A stretch of 64,000 nt of DNA from Nitzschia sp. pyKryTriq1. Its lineage: Eukaryota > Bacillariophyta > Bacillariophyceae > Bacillariales > Bacillariaceae. Of the stretch, positions 31,896 to 42,563 are shown piece after piece. Both the position numbers and the translations under genes were made by a program. How positions within the stretch are numbered: position 1 is the first letter of the stretch; every line of letters begins with the position of its first letter. The stretch spans positions 1,158,501 through 1,222,500 of the forward strand of contig OY101126.1 in the NCBI GenBank assembly GCA_956465555.1. Reading direction: 5' to 3'. The notes beneath the pieces are model-generated. The model searched no databases. It was not told where the DNA came from and was given only the letters and a program-made list of their open reading frames with translations.

Positions 31896-32001
31896 AGCTC
31901 AATCATCATTGGCAATACAGTAAGATGCCATGATCATAAATCAATAACTAAAAGCTAAAGACCCTGATCAGTTCAAGTTTTGCTTATTTTAAAGATACAG
32001 T

Positions 32002-32484
32002 CTACGTCAAAGGTTTCCGCAGATATCGGTGTTTCCTGTTCTTCACTAACGGTGAAGTCGGTAGTGCTTGTAGCATAGCGGCATTGAATTTTTGCAGCTC
32101 TTCGTGGGCGGGCTTGATATTGGTTTTGCGTACCGAAAATGAGGCGGGAGAGCACTCTGGCGAGGGCGAGGAAGAGGATCGAATGGCCCTGGCGAGATCT
32201 AACATATGGCGTTGCATCATCTCGTCCATTGGGGTGTGTCGAAGCCGGGAGGAGTCATCTAATTGGAAGATATCATCTTTCATACATTCAAAACGACTGG
32301 CTTGTGCTTGCACTCGACGTCTCTGCCCGGGCCGTTCTTCTCGTATCCTATGGAGCTCCTCCACGCTGTACCATGTGGCCTGTTTTTCGCTGGCCGACAT
32401 ATCCACTTTATGCAAGTGTTGTCTCACTCTGACCATTCGATCGAAAGATACGGAACGGTCGCTTTCTGTAAGTTGGACTACCAT
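32002..32484 (-). CDS. Small diatom-type protein with SFDRMVRVRQHLH...ATWYS motif
   Basis: 160 residues from the ATG at 32484 (MVVQLTESDRSVSFDRM). The signature is V-S-F-x-x-x-V-R-V-R-x-H-L-H-x-x-D followed about 13 residues later by ATWYSVEELHRIREE. I recall this pattern from many short proteins in diatom genomes, of unknown function. The middle is Arg/Gln rich and the C-terminus has HEELQKFNAAMLQALP. No signal peptide or membrane helix. It converges on the methyltransferase gene with 106 bp between stop codons. Confidence 0.75.
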   Translation of the reverse strand: MVVQLTESDRSVSFDRMVRVRQHLHKVDMSASEKQATWYSVEELHRIREERPGQRRRVQAQASRFECMKDDIFQLDDSSRLRHTPMDEMMQRHMLDLARAIRSSSSPSPECSPASFSVRKTNIKPAHEELQKFNAAMLQALPTSPLVKNRKHRYLRKPLT

Positions 32485-33239
32485 TATGTTCAAATACAAA
32501 GGAAGGAAGAAGGTTGTCCCTTGCTTTTGTGTGATACCTTCTCAGGTGATTATTTTGAGGTAACAAAACAATAGCGATGAATGGAGATGAAGGATGAAGG
32601 ATCAATCATCCAACGTTTGCGTTCCATCGCTTCGTCATGGGTTTATACTGGTATGTACAACTCTTTTACTAATGCTCGCGTTGTTCTCATAATCGTTATT
32701 GGGTTTTTTGCCGCCGTCCTTCGTTAATTATTCCAGATGGTGGTCATTGACCTTAATCATAATCTTGATGGTTCGTTAAGTAATTTGGAAATCGCGAAAC
32801 TCAATTATAGTCTTCTCCACATGAGCTACAGTAGTCGTCATCCACAACTCGTGAAAGGAATATTTTAAAATATATGCCGGCAGGCTAGTTGCGGTGGAGA
32901 CTACCGGTACGGTACTGGTAGTCTACTGTACGTACAACATGCAATCCCGACAGCGCAGCATCATCGATCATGAATGAATCAATCCTGCATGAAGCATAGC
33001 TACTACGAGTAGACTACTGGTACCCCTAGTAGCCATAAACTGTAGCAGATTATGAAGGTGGACTCTCCTATGAGGAGGTACAAGTAGGAAAGAAGTTGGC
33101 AAGTAGAGAGAACCAAACCTTTTTTTAACACAAAACATTTCCTTTCCAATACTAATAGATGACTGTTTCTTGACACCGGCGTGCTATGGCTGTTTTCGAA
33201 CAGTGGCCCGTCCATAACCCCTTCCTTCCGGCGACTTTC
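32485..33239. other. Intergenic
   Basis: About 755 bp between two minus-strand genes with no gene seen. GTAC words cluster at 32904-32940. Confidence 0.5.
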
Positions 33240-35583
33240 TTAGAAGTCCTTGAAGAGCGCCTGTTCCTTTGAATTCAGTGCTCGGCCGGTTTCCTTCTCA
33301 CGCTCTTCCCTGCTAAAGTCTTCAAAGTGAGAAGCATCAAGGGGGTTCTTAATTGTTGGCACCCACGGAGCCTTGAGCTTGTAATTGTTCAGCTTGTCGA
33401 AATCCATGGAATTGAACCATGGATGCTCCTTGACATCCAAGTATCCTCGGCTTAGATTACCCAAACGAGACGACTGACGGCGTGTCAAGAGCTTCTTGAT
33501 CAAATCCCTCGCCTCCTCGTTGACTGTGTTTGGGCAGGAGTACTTGACCATAACAATGCGCTTGAACAAACTCACTTGGTCAGTACCATAGAAGTAGAAG
33601 GGAGAGCGCCCGACCAACATTTCGTAAATCAGAACACCGAACGACCAGTAGTCAACCGCCTTGTCGTGTCCCTTCGACATGATGATCTCGGGAGCCAAAT
33701 ACTCCGGGGTTCCGCATAGCGTATACGTCTTGTCCACGACAATCTTAGCAAATCCAAGATCCACCATGATGCAGTATCCTCTCTCGTCGATGAGGGCGTT
33801 TTCTGGTTTCATATCCCGATAGACAATATTGCGAGCGTGCAAGTGACCCAAGGCCTCCAAGATACAGGCCCCATAGAAGATCGACGAATCATTCGAGACT
33901 CCGTCACGCTTGTCGGTGTGGACGACATTGAAAAGCTCACCTCCTTGGATCAACGGAAGCAGGAGGTAGAGATTGTCGTCGTCTTGGAAACTGCATACAA
34001 GGGGAAGGATGAACGGATGTTCGATAGACGCCATGATCTGCTTCTCACGAATGACACCCTTGACCTGGTTGGCCTGAATGAGTTGGCGCTTGCTAATGGT
34101 TTTCAAGGCGTAGGGAGTCTTATCCTCCAAAGTAGAAACCAACCAAACCTTTCCAAATGCACCTGTAAAAATAAAATCCATCAGTCACGACATTTTGTTT
34201 TTTCCCATTAGACCACCAGCGAATACTTTTAAAAGTGCAAAACTTACCCATTCCAAGAATACGGTGTCTCTTGATATCCTTGAGTTTAATTTCGGTGTTG
34301 AGCGAGGACGACACAAATGGAATAGGCATACCCAGCCTCTTTAGATCACCAATAACATCTTCGATATCGTTTCGACTCAATACGTAGCAAGTTGTGTCTT
34401 CCTCACAAATACAAGTTTCATCACTCTTGTATTCCCCCGAAGCTTTGACTGCTTTGTCGCCGTAGTAGTCTCCACTGCCCAGGAAGAAAATGCTTCCCAA
34501 TGCACTGCTGATCATAAGTTTCCCGTCCTTCACAATATATAAATTCGGCTCCGCCACCTTTCCGGCCTCCATGAGCTTGTCACCTTTCTTGAATTTCTTC
34601 TCCGAGATCATGGCAACCAAATGCTCGTACTCGATACTTAGAAGCTCCGACTTGGCAAAAATGGGAACAGACTTGATGAAGCGCTTTTTGGATTCGAGTC
34701 CCAAGATACTATCCAAGGATCCAATGGTGGTTTCAAAGGTCTCACGATCCACAGCATATGCAACGGTGTCAGTCATGGCAGTGACGTTGGCGGCGCGGGG
34801 CTCTCCCGTCATCAGTGCACGCTCTCCGAACCAATCTCCAGACTTGAGAATTTGATCGGCATAGCTGGCATCGCCCAGTCCAATATCATGGACACGCACT
34901 TGACCATCGCCAATGATGTAGAAGATATCTCCAACATCTCCCTTCTTGACAACAACCTGGCCTGCAGAAAATGTCACACTCGTCAGAACATTGGCGAACT
35001 TGGCGATCAAACCACGATCCATATCTTTGAAAAGAGGGATCTTCGCCAGGGTGTCCACAATACCGCCTTCTTGCTCCTTTGCCGTGCGGGCCAGCAAGTG
35101 ACGGAAGGTTCCCTGATCGACTTTCCAAAGCTTGGTATCTTCGGCGGCAATGCAAGTTGCGGCGCGAGGAGAATCGTAGAGCAGGGCCAGTTCTCCAAAG
35201 GAGGCGCCCTTTCCGCACGATCCGACTTCATTTCCATCTGCCACAAAGTTGATGGTACCGTTTTCTACGATATAGAAAAAGTCACCGACATCTCCCTGGG
35301 TGATAATCGTTTCTCCTTTCTTGGTTTCCTGCTTTTGCATCGCCTTGATCAACATTGACTTTTGCTTGGAGCTCAAATCTCCGAAGATAAAGTTCGCCCC
35401 GAGGGCCCCATCGAGGAATTTCGCATCTTCCGACGTCTTTGGGTAATTGGGAGCCACAAAATCGCCTTCCATATCCAAAAATCGACCTTGGACGGCCTTG
35501 CGATTCTTTACGTGCATTTTAATCTGCTGTTCCCGATTGCTGATCTGGGTGGAATCTCCCTTTTCGGGATCTTGACCGGCCAT
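33240..35583 (-). CDS. Cyclic-nucleotide-dependent protein kinase (PKG-like), three CNB domains plus AGC kinase
   Basis: Exon 1 35583-34248, intron 34247-34163 (85 nt, GTAAGT...CAG), exon 2 34162-33240, together 752 residues; the junction builds the Gly-loop GMGAFGKV. CNB-A (about 65-165) has the canonical FGELALLYDSPRAAT and CNB-B (about 180-290) FGERALMTGEPRAAN, both with the Glu and Arg that bind cyclic phosphate. CNB-C (about 305-415) is degenerate: YGDKAVKASGEYKSD lacks the Arg. The kinase has ALK, YRDMKPEN, DLGFAK in place of DFG, and GTPEYLAPE, and ends with an AGC C-tail. NRKAVQ near residues 27-32 could be a pseudosubstrate. Domain order is that of PKG, with regulatory and catalytic parts on one chain; cGMP rather than cAMP preference cannot be read here. 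Confidence 0.95.
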
Positions 35584-37251
35584 TTTGTTGGTGGGCGTTT
35601 TTGACTTGGACTTGGATGTCTGTATCGAGAGAGCGCGAGGAGACGGATGTTAGTGTTGTGTGCTGTGGATGCTGCTGGCTATCTACTTCTGGATCGATAT
35701 ACAAGCGACGAGCTCGCGAACATGGAGATCCACAGGCGAAAGATTAATTGGATCCAACGACAAAAGCGACGACCCACCCATCCTTCACATCATTTTCACT
35801 GTTACTTACTCCTTTCGGTGTACTAGTAGTCGTAACGCTATTGTTGTTCGCAGATACGTTGCTCTCTGTGGATCCACAACCTCCCATTTCTTGCAAACAC
35901 AGCCAAACTAGATAGTTTTCTGTCTCCCAACTGAAGCAGTGGTGGTTGGTGTCGTTTTCAAGAGAGTGATCAAACGTCCAACGGCGGACTGCGAAGCATC
36001 AGATTTCGTGTGCAGCTTTTATTGTAGCGTAACCGGTACGTAGCGTCCCGGCACGTACACGTACTGGTATTAGCGTCGAATGAACGAAGGCAATCTTTTT
36101 TCAGCTTCACGCACGAATCGAGAACCCCGATTTGAACTTTCAAAAATGCTTGGTAAATAACGTGTCTTAGTATAAATAGTATTGTTGAAGCTAACATAAT
36201 TTGTACGACGTCGGGATAAATGGTAGAATAATACCATTAAAATGCGTAAATAGTCCGAAAAGATTCCTTCTCCTCGAAACGCGCGAGGGCCGCGCCTTTT
36301 TCCACCTCCTACCGGTCCCGGTACAGTGTATGCTGTACAAGTTCAGTACCTGGTGTACCGGTAACAGTATGTACTCGTACCGGTATCTCGCCCACCCGAT
36401 GTCAGCTCACATCTCTCGGCGACTCCTTCGTCATCGCCTCTGTTAGAGACGATCGCGCTCTGCGTTGGTGCGTAGCGATTATTTCTCTAGTCTAGACAGG
36501 CTTGATTGGTGGTAGGGTGGGTTTTTACTAGTCGTCGCGCGGCTCTTTGCAAAGAGCTAGAGCTGCGGGTGGGTCGTGGTGGGCGGGTTTAGCTTTTACT
36601 ATTACTACTTGGTTGCCACAAATTGATAGGTGGAGCGTTGAAGCTTCACCTTGAGCTTTTGATACCGAGAGCGTCTGATTTGTGAAGCCATACGAAGAAT
36701 TCTTCGTACGAAGAATTCTTCGTACAAAAAATTCTTCATACGAAAAATTCTTTGTAGGAAAAATTCTTCGTACGAAGAAATGGCGAAGCCTCTCAGCGCT
36801 CCGGACGATACTTTCCAAACAACCGGTACTGTATGGGGTTTTGGAGCGCCGATACGGAGAATTTTTTGTACGAAGAAATAGCAATAGCAATATCTAATTC
36901 AACGTGGTCTATCTAGCGCCACACAAGAGGCTACTGTAGGACACGAGACGGATCCACGGCTACAACCCTTGTCCCGTTGAATGCTATTTCTTTGTCGAAG
37001 AAATAATCTTTGGCCTGGTAGTCTAGTAGTAGAGCGGCAATAAGCGCTGTAAAACGCGCGATTTTTTTTGTTTAGAAAATTCCCCGGATGCTCCTGCTCC
37101 TCCTCGCGTCATCCTCGCCGAGAGGTGACAGACGGATGGGCAGGCGGGCACAATGCGTTTCTATTGTAAAAATTGTATCCATTATCTCCACTGGGAAGTC
37201 ATCACTACGAGTAGATAGATAGTAGCTATCATACTAAACAATTGTAAATCG
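35584..37251. other. Intergenic with palindromic 16-bp array
   Basis: About 1.67 kb with no supportable gene. It includes the kinase 5' region, GTAC words near 36030-36070 and 36310-36385, and a palindromic tandem array at 36691-36780 (separate entry). Confidence 0.5.
36691..36780. repeat. Tandem array of palindromic TACGAAGAATTCTTCG units
   Basis: Five 16-bp units and a partial sixth. The first two are perfect and palindromic (TACGAAGAATTCTTCGTA); the next three have one to four changes. A related TACGAAGAAAT occurs near 36869. The array can fold into nested hairpins. Confidence 0.9.
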
Positions 37252-38346
37252 CTATGAAACTTTGGCGCTTTCCTCCTTTTGTTTTCGTAGTTGCCATGGC
37301 GTGTTTGGATCTTCCAAAATGGCCCGCAGGCCTTCTCGGTAGGAGGGATAGGCAAGACCCTTCTCAAACAACAGCTCGGCCTTCATTCGTTCATTAGAAA
37401 CTAGCTTTCGATCAGAAAGGCGTCGGCGTTGTCGTTCTTTGGTGAGATTCCGAGTAGACTCCGAGGAGCCTTCACCGCTGCTTGTTGTGGTGGGCGTCGT
37501 TGTCGGTGGTAGCAGTTTGACACCTATCGATTCCAACAAATCGGCCGCATAATTCAATACCACCGAACGTCCCGTGGGCTCATCATCTGCCAAGTTAAAT
37601 ATCCGAGACTGTCGTCTTAATTCACTCGAAGATGATGATTCGCAAGAGAGTTTCATGCTCGATACAATCGCTCTCGCGATATCGTAGGAATGGATCCGAT
37701 TCGTGGGAGATTCTTCTTGTTCTTTTGTCGCGTCGCTAAGGGTATCGGGTCGTTTTCCTGTCTTGTAAACAGTGTGCAATGCCGACCGAGAACTGTCGTA
37801 AATGCCCGCACAACGAAAGATCTGACCTCCCAAGTCGCCAAAGTTTTGTTCGACGGCTCGATAGAGGTCGGCATTGCTGCTTTGCGGAGTGCACAAGAGC
37901 GGCGAGTCTTCTGTGACCCATTCGCCATCATGATTACCGTAAATTCCCGTCGTGGATATCATTCCGATCCAAGTCAAGTCATACGATTGCAAGAGCTTCA
38001 GCACTTGCTCGAGGTTCTCGTCCCGCTCCTTGGGCAATGGAATCGTCCATAACACATGAGAGGCTTCCTTCAGGTGCTCGTCGACGCTAGAAAGCTGAAA
38101 GGGAATCCGTTGAATGCCATCGTCCTCTCCCGACGCGACGGATCGCACGGTTCCTGTCACTCGGTCAAACGACAAGAGTTGCCCCGCCAAGAGGCCGCAT
38201 TCAAGTCCTACGCGCCCGAGGCCCAAAATCAGCAATTTGTCGTTGTTCTTTCGGGGTATTTCCCTCCCTGCTGCCCAAGCGTCCGCATCACTCACCAGAG
38301 CAAGAACGAGGCACAGCCATCGGATATGAAAGGCTGGGAAACGCAT
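37252..38346 (-). CDS. Plastid-targeted NAD(P)-binding Rossmann (atypical SDR, YeeZ-like) protein
   Basis: 364 residues from the ATG at 38346 (MRFPAFHIRWLCLVLALV); the longer frame opens with TTG. The signal peptide ends DADAW-AAG, an ASAF variant. The Rossmann start LLILGLGRVGLECGLLAGQL has the GxGxxG loop. Later SHVLWTIPLP, WIGMISTTGIYGNHDGEWVT (a TGIYG motif with Tyr, as in atypical SDRs of the YeeZ/epimerase type), and RIHSYDIARAIVSSM match sugar-nucleotide-epimerase-like proteins. The C-terminus is Arg-rich with RRRLSDRKLVSNERMKAELL. Substrate unknown. The gene is divergent from the MYND gene with 497 bp between starts. Confidence 0.85.
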   Translation of the reverse strand: MRFPAFHIRWLCLVLALVSDADAWAAGREIPRKNNDKLLILGLGRVGLECGLLAGQLLSFDRVTGTVRSVASGEDDGIQRIPFQLSSVDEHLKEASHVLWTIPLPKERDENLEQVLKLLQSYDLTWIGMISTTGIYGNHDGEWVTEDSPLLCTPQSSNADLYRAVEQNFGDLGGQIFRCAGIYDSSRSALHTVYKTGKRPDTLSDATKEQEESPTNRIHSYDIARAIVSSMKLSCESSSSSELRRQSRIFNLADDEPTGRSVVLNYAADLLESIGVKLLPPTTTPTTTSSGEGSSESTRNLTKERQRRRLSDRKLVSNERMKAELLFEKGLAYPSYREGLRAILEDPNTPWQLRKQKEESAKVS

Positions 38347-38843
38347 CGAGACAAGCCGTCTCCAGAATGAAGTACTTTGGACGGTAAAGAAATGGACAGC
38401 AGGGTATGACCATGGGTATGACGACAATTACAATCGTATCACATCTCCTCACTCCGCGGTACTGTACCTGGTACAGAAGGGAGTAGAAACGGCCTCAGCA
38501 CAGACGGGTCCGTTGAGTCAAAGCCAAATTTGACAACTCCGAATCCGAAATTCAAACATCGCGGCGCGCCCCGACGAAACCAGGGCCCAAACTGCTGAAA
38601 AAAGAGCAACTGCGGTACTCGTACCGTTACCAGTACATTGTACAAGTACCGAAGCAAGCAAGAAGCAATAGAACCGAAACCAAGTCAAACTGGAGCAAGC
38701 CATTGACGTCTGTTGTCTATCCAAACGCTGCACGTACAATAGTAGATGCGTACGTAGGGTAAGCCCTATTCTCATGGAATTGTCTCTAGCTAGAGCGCTC
38801 TTGAACGACGGACAGTGACTAGAGAAGCAAGAACAACGGGCAA
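38347..38843. other. Divergent promoter region
   Basis: 497 bp between two divergent ATGs. It has GTAC words (38460-38475, 38615-38650) and a TAGCTAGAGC patch near 38785. No gene. Confidence 0.5.
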
Positions 38844-39200
38844 ATGAGTCGCTACCCGGCAGGAGAAGACTTGAAAGTTGGGTCCACGGTGAAGCTTTGT
38901 GGCCTGGCGAGTGCGCAAGGACAGCGGCTAAACGAAAAGGTTGGTCAAATCACGAATGATATCCGGGATGAGCGCTTCGCCGTGAAGCTTGTCGCGACGG
39001 GAGAAAAGAAATTGCTGAAACCTCAAAATCTGAGGATCGTATGTAGCTTCTGTCACGCGGACGGCGAAGATTTCTACACGTGCGAAGATTGCATGGTTGC
39101 TCGATACTGCGGGGTCGACTGTCAGAAAAAAGACTGGAAGAAGCAGTCTGATGGCCACAAACAACAATGCAACATACGTAGGGACTTGCTTCCTGGATGA
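38844..39200 (+). CDS. Small MYND zinc-finger protein with SH3-like N-terminal module
   Basis: 118 residues, ATG at 38844. Residues 9-65 form a small beta module (LKVGSTVKLCGLASAQGQRL, NEKVGQITNDI, FAVKLV, KPQNLRI) of the type often paired with MYND fingers in algae. The MYND finger has all ligands: Cys 67, 70, 80, 83, 89, 93, His 105 and Cys 109. MYND fingers bind Pro-rich peptides in partner proteins. Probably a nuclear or cytosolic adaptor. Single exon. Confidence 0.85.
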   Translation: MSRYPAGEDLKVGSTVKLCGLASAQGQRLNEKVGQITNDIRDERFAVKLVATGEKKLLKPQNLRIVCSFCHADGEDFYTCEDCMVARYCGVDCQKKDWKKQSDGHKQQCNIRRDLLPG

Positions 39201-40518
39201 GGACAACAATTGAACTTTTTAGCGTATCTTTGAAAAAGTCCCTGTCGGGTATCGTCGAAGTTTATGGAAACTACTGTTCCGCTCCTTGCTACTACTCCAA
39301 GGGACCCGATGCTTTACGTGGCCTATTTCGATATATCATGGTACGAACTGCGGTACCTCGTCCCTACACTAGAGGTGCCGCCAGATCGCCCAAGAAATGA
39401 TGATGCCACCAACGTCTTCAACTAGAGGAGTCATCTTGTGTCGTTTATTGTTCTTGTGCGAGAACATACTTCCGTTTCTTCTTTTCAATGTTCATTTCGG
39501 TTACATGTTGTAAATACGCTTCTACTCCAGCTAACGTAGTTCCACGCTAGAATAGTTTCTCAAAATACTGGATTCAAAGCAACCCGGTCGCTCTGCAATG
39601 AAAAACACGAAGAGGATATCAAATAATTCATCAAACACAGCTTTTGAAAACAAAATATATTTCTTCATAAAGTAATGATACTGAATGATGCATAACATTT
39701 GTTTGGCAATGGTATCCTGGCAGCTTCGGATGACTCCAAAGTTGAGCATTGGAAATATTCCATGATAATTCGAGTAAATTGCGCGCGGCCCACGTGGTCC
39801 GTGGTCCGCGTGGGCCACCCCGCACCGACGAGGCAATAGGGTGACTCTGCTGTATTGTACCCCGTACCCACGACCCGGCCGGGCGGCCCGGGGTCGGGCG
39901 GCGTCTGTGTACCCGCCGCCCCCTGGGTACGCAAGTACGTAGCGGTACCGTACGTATGCCAGAGCGAGATGATGATTGGATGATATTCTTCAGACTGTTC
40001 TCAGATGAGATTCTTCGTCGCATCGAGTACGCCAGTTACTGTACCGTACCAGTACCGGTAGACAATGGCGCGTGCGAACGACAGTGTCGTGCGCACTGAG
40101 TGGGTGGTGTCTCTCGTACAAATCCTACGTGTGCTTTCCGTTGGCTGGACCAATTTTATCATCGCATCGCTTGACTTCAACACCAACAGCTATTGTTCTC
40201 TAATGCTTGATGTAGAAAAGACATTCCGAGTACTAAAGTCTACTATAAACGGTTCGGAGACTTTGTGATTCCGTACCACAAACTTCTCTGTGGTGAAATC
40301 GCGCACTTGTGATGAGGGGTGATGAGTCGTCGCCGCCGTCGCCGTCGTCGTCTCAGCCAATTTTGTCTCTGGTACCGTTTCTACGTTTTTCTACGGTGCA
40401 ACTCGCCGCAGTCAACCACGGGCACCGACCGCAGCCCCTACTTGTTGACGGCAGTTGCACCGCACGCAGCACACAACAAAAATCACCAAGAACTTACTTG
40501 TACTTTATTACAATCACC
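39201..40518. other. Intergenic, partly GC-rich
   Basis: About 1.3 kb, no gene supported. A GC-rich patch at 39780-39935 with CCCGGCCGGGCGGCCCGGGG-type dyads and GTAC words at 39930-39960 and 40038-40060. Confidence 0.5.
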
Positions 40519-42226
40519 ATGACTTCTAGCCATCCTCCTCAAAACAATCCAGGCTCCAACGCCCCCCCTGCCTCCTTATTCCCTTTACTGCAACAGGCTA
40601 CGAATAGTAGACTTCAGATGAATTCGGCAAGCGGAAGAAGCAACAACGATCAAAATGGAGACCGCTCCGTGATTTCCGGTTGTAAGAATTGTACGTGCGC
40701 GTCGCGTAGAGCGTTAGCCACAATTGTTACGACACTAGTAGTCTGAGCTAACGCCCAACACCTCTTCTTTGTCTCTTCACTTCACTTCTTGTCATGATAG
40801 CAACCTTACCCCAGCCCTCTCGGCAAATGCCTAATATGCCAGGGAGCAACAATCGGGAAGGAAACGATTCATTGTCTCTAGCTTTGTTCGGAAACCTAGC
40901 GAAGCTCGTGGACTTGCAGGGCCTAATGGGAAATAACAGCAACAATAACGGGGGGCGGCTCGGATCGAACAACAACAACTATGGACTCGGCAATGCGCAA
41001 TCCATTGAACAGCAGCTCCGGTCTCTCGGTCTTCCTGTTTCACAGCAGCAAATCAATGCCTTGCTTTCGTCCTCCGGAGGACAACACAAAATGGGTCAAA
41101 GAAGCGCTTCCTCCTCGCTCGCGCAAGCGATGCAGTCCGGAGGAGATTCAGGAGAAGACAACATGTCGGCGAAATTCTCTTTCTCGTCCCGCAACCGGAT
41201 AGGAGATTCCGCCAGTATGCAATCGAACAGTGTCAATACACAGACACGTGTTGCTGTGGTTCCGTGCCGGGCTCGCGGCATGCCAATGGAGCACAACTTT
41301 CAGGTAAGCGCCTGACCCGTGGAACAACACATCAAACAAGGTACTTGATTATTTGGATAAGAACCAATCCGCTCACTCACCCACTCTTTAACCTTTGTTT
41401 ATAGACTGCCTACTTTGAGATTCCAGAGCATATCAAACATGGAGATGGGCTCATCTGTAGCTTCCCCCAATGCCGCAATCGAGGTGTCAAGTTCCTCTAC
41501 TGTGCCTACTGCAAGGACCCTGTCGCGAAGAGAAACTTCCGTGATCGGCACACGCACAATGACCAGGCTGCGAGCAATAAGGTGAATAAGCAGAAGAATA
41601 ATACACCCCAACCACAAAGTGTTGCCAAGAGCACAATGAAGAACAAGGCGACTCATGAAGTCTCGGAAGGTACAGGCTCGAACACTGGCTCGGGATCCTC
41701 GTCCGGTATTCTGGCCGTGGCACCCAAACATCATCACAATAAGAAGCGAAGCGCAGTCAACATTACGAACACTAGTAGTGATGATGCTTCGCGGAGCAAG
41801 CTTGCCAGAATGGATGACGAAAGAAAAGATGCTTGGATTTTGTTGTTGGGCGAAAGACCGAACACTGACCAGAGCGATGACATGTCAGCATGGTTGATGA
41901 AGGTCATGGCTGTGAGTGATCTCAAGAAGCCTACTACAGAAGCTCTAGCTAAAGTGAAGGGTGGTACCCCAAAGAGCAACTCGCCGGAACCGGGCTCCTC
42001 GGGCAGTTCGAATGAAGATTCGAACGAGTCTTCGCCTACTGATGAATCTTCTCCCACTGAAAGCAGCAGCTCCAATGGTGCTGTGAAAGGCGCGAAGAAG
42101 ATGGCTTCATCCGCACCAACCTCGTCTAATGATGCATCAAACGAGGAGAACGAGTCATCTAATGATTCTTCGAGCTCGGACAACCAAGATGATATGGACA
42201 TCAAAGAGATTTGGATACGCGACTGA
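40519..42226 (+). CDS. Diatom-type Cys/His-rich protein (PCRARGM...TAYFEIP), three exons
   Basis: Exons 40519-40681, 40801-41303 and 41405-42226; introns 119 nt (GTAAGA...TAG) and 101 nt (GTAAGC...TAG). The join gives 495 residues in one frame. The N-terminal 200 residues are Asn/Gln/Ser-rich. The conserved block spans the second junction: RVAVVPCRARGMPMEHNFQ then TAYFEIPEHIKHGDGLI, followed by C-x4-C-x9-C-x2-C and an H-T-H pair (YCAYCKDPVAKRNFRDRHTH), a likely zinc site. I recall this block in several diatom proteins. The C-terminal half is acidic Ser-rich with one ordered segment (KDAWILLLGERPNTDQSDDM). A nuclear or regulatory role is inference. Confidence 0.85.
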
Positions 42227-42563
42227 ATCATCTGATGAGCAGCCTTCCCTACGTACTGTTCGAGCCGCCGCGAAGTCGCCGGCCGAGAACGCCACCGGAA
42301 TCTCTGCTTCCAACACCATACCGCAACAGCTGTTGCAGTATTCGTTCTCAATGAATGCTCTGCAGGGTCTTGTAGTCAGAGATAGACACGCGCCCATTGA
42401 ATGTAGTTATCGCACTCGGGGCAAAGACCAGGATTGGACTGTGGTTCTTTTATAAACGTACATGTACGAGCCACAAAAAGAACAGCTGGAGAACAGCTGG
42501 CCTTGGAGCCATAACGATAATCGATCGTCGTTTCGAGAACTAACTACTATTGTATTTTTAAAG
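42227..42563. other. Convergent intergenic region
   Basis: 337 bp between two converging genes. I see no gene or distinctive repeat. Confidence 0.5.
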
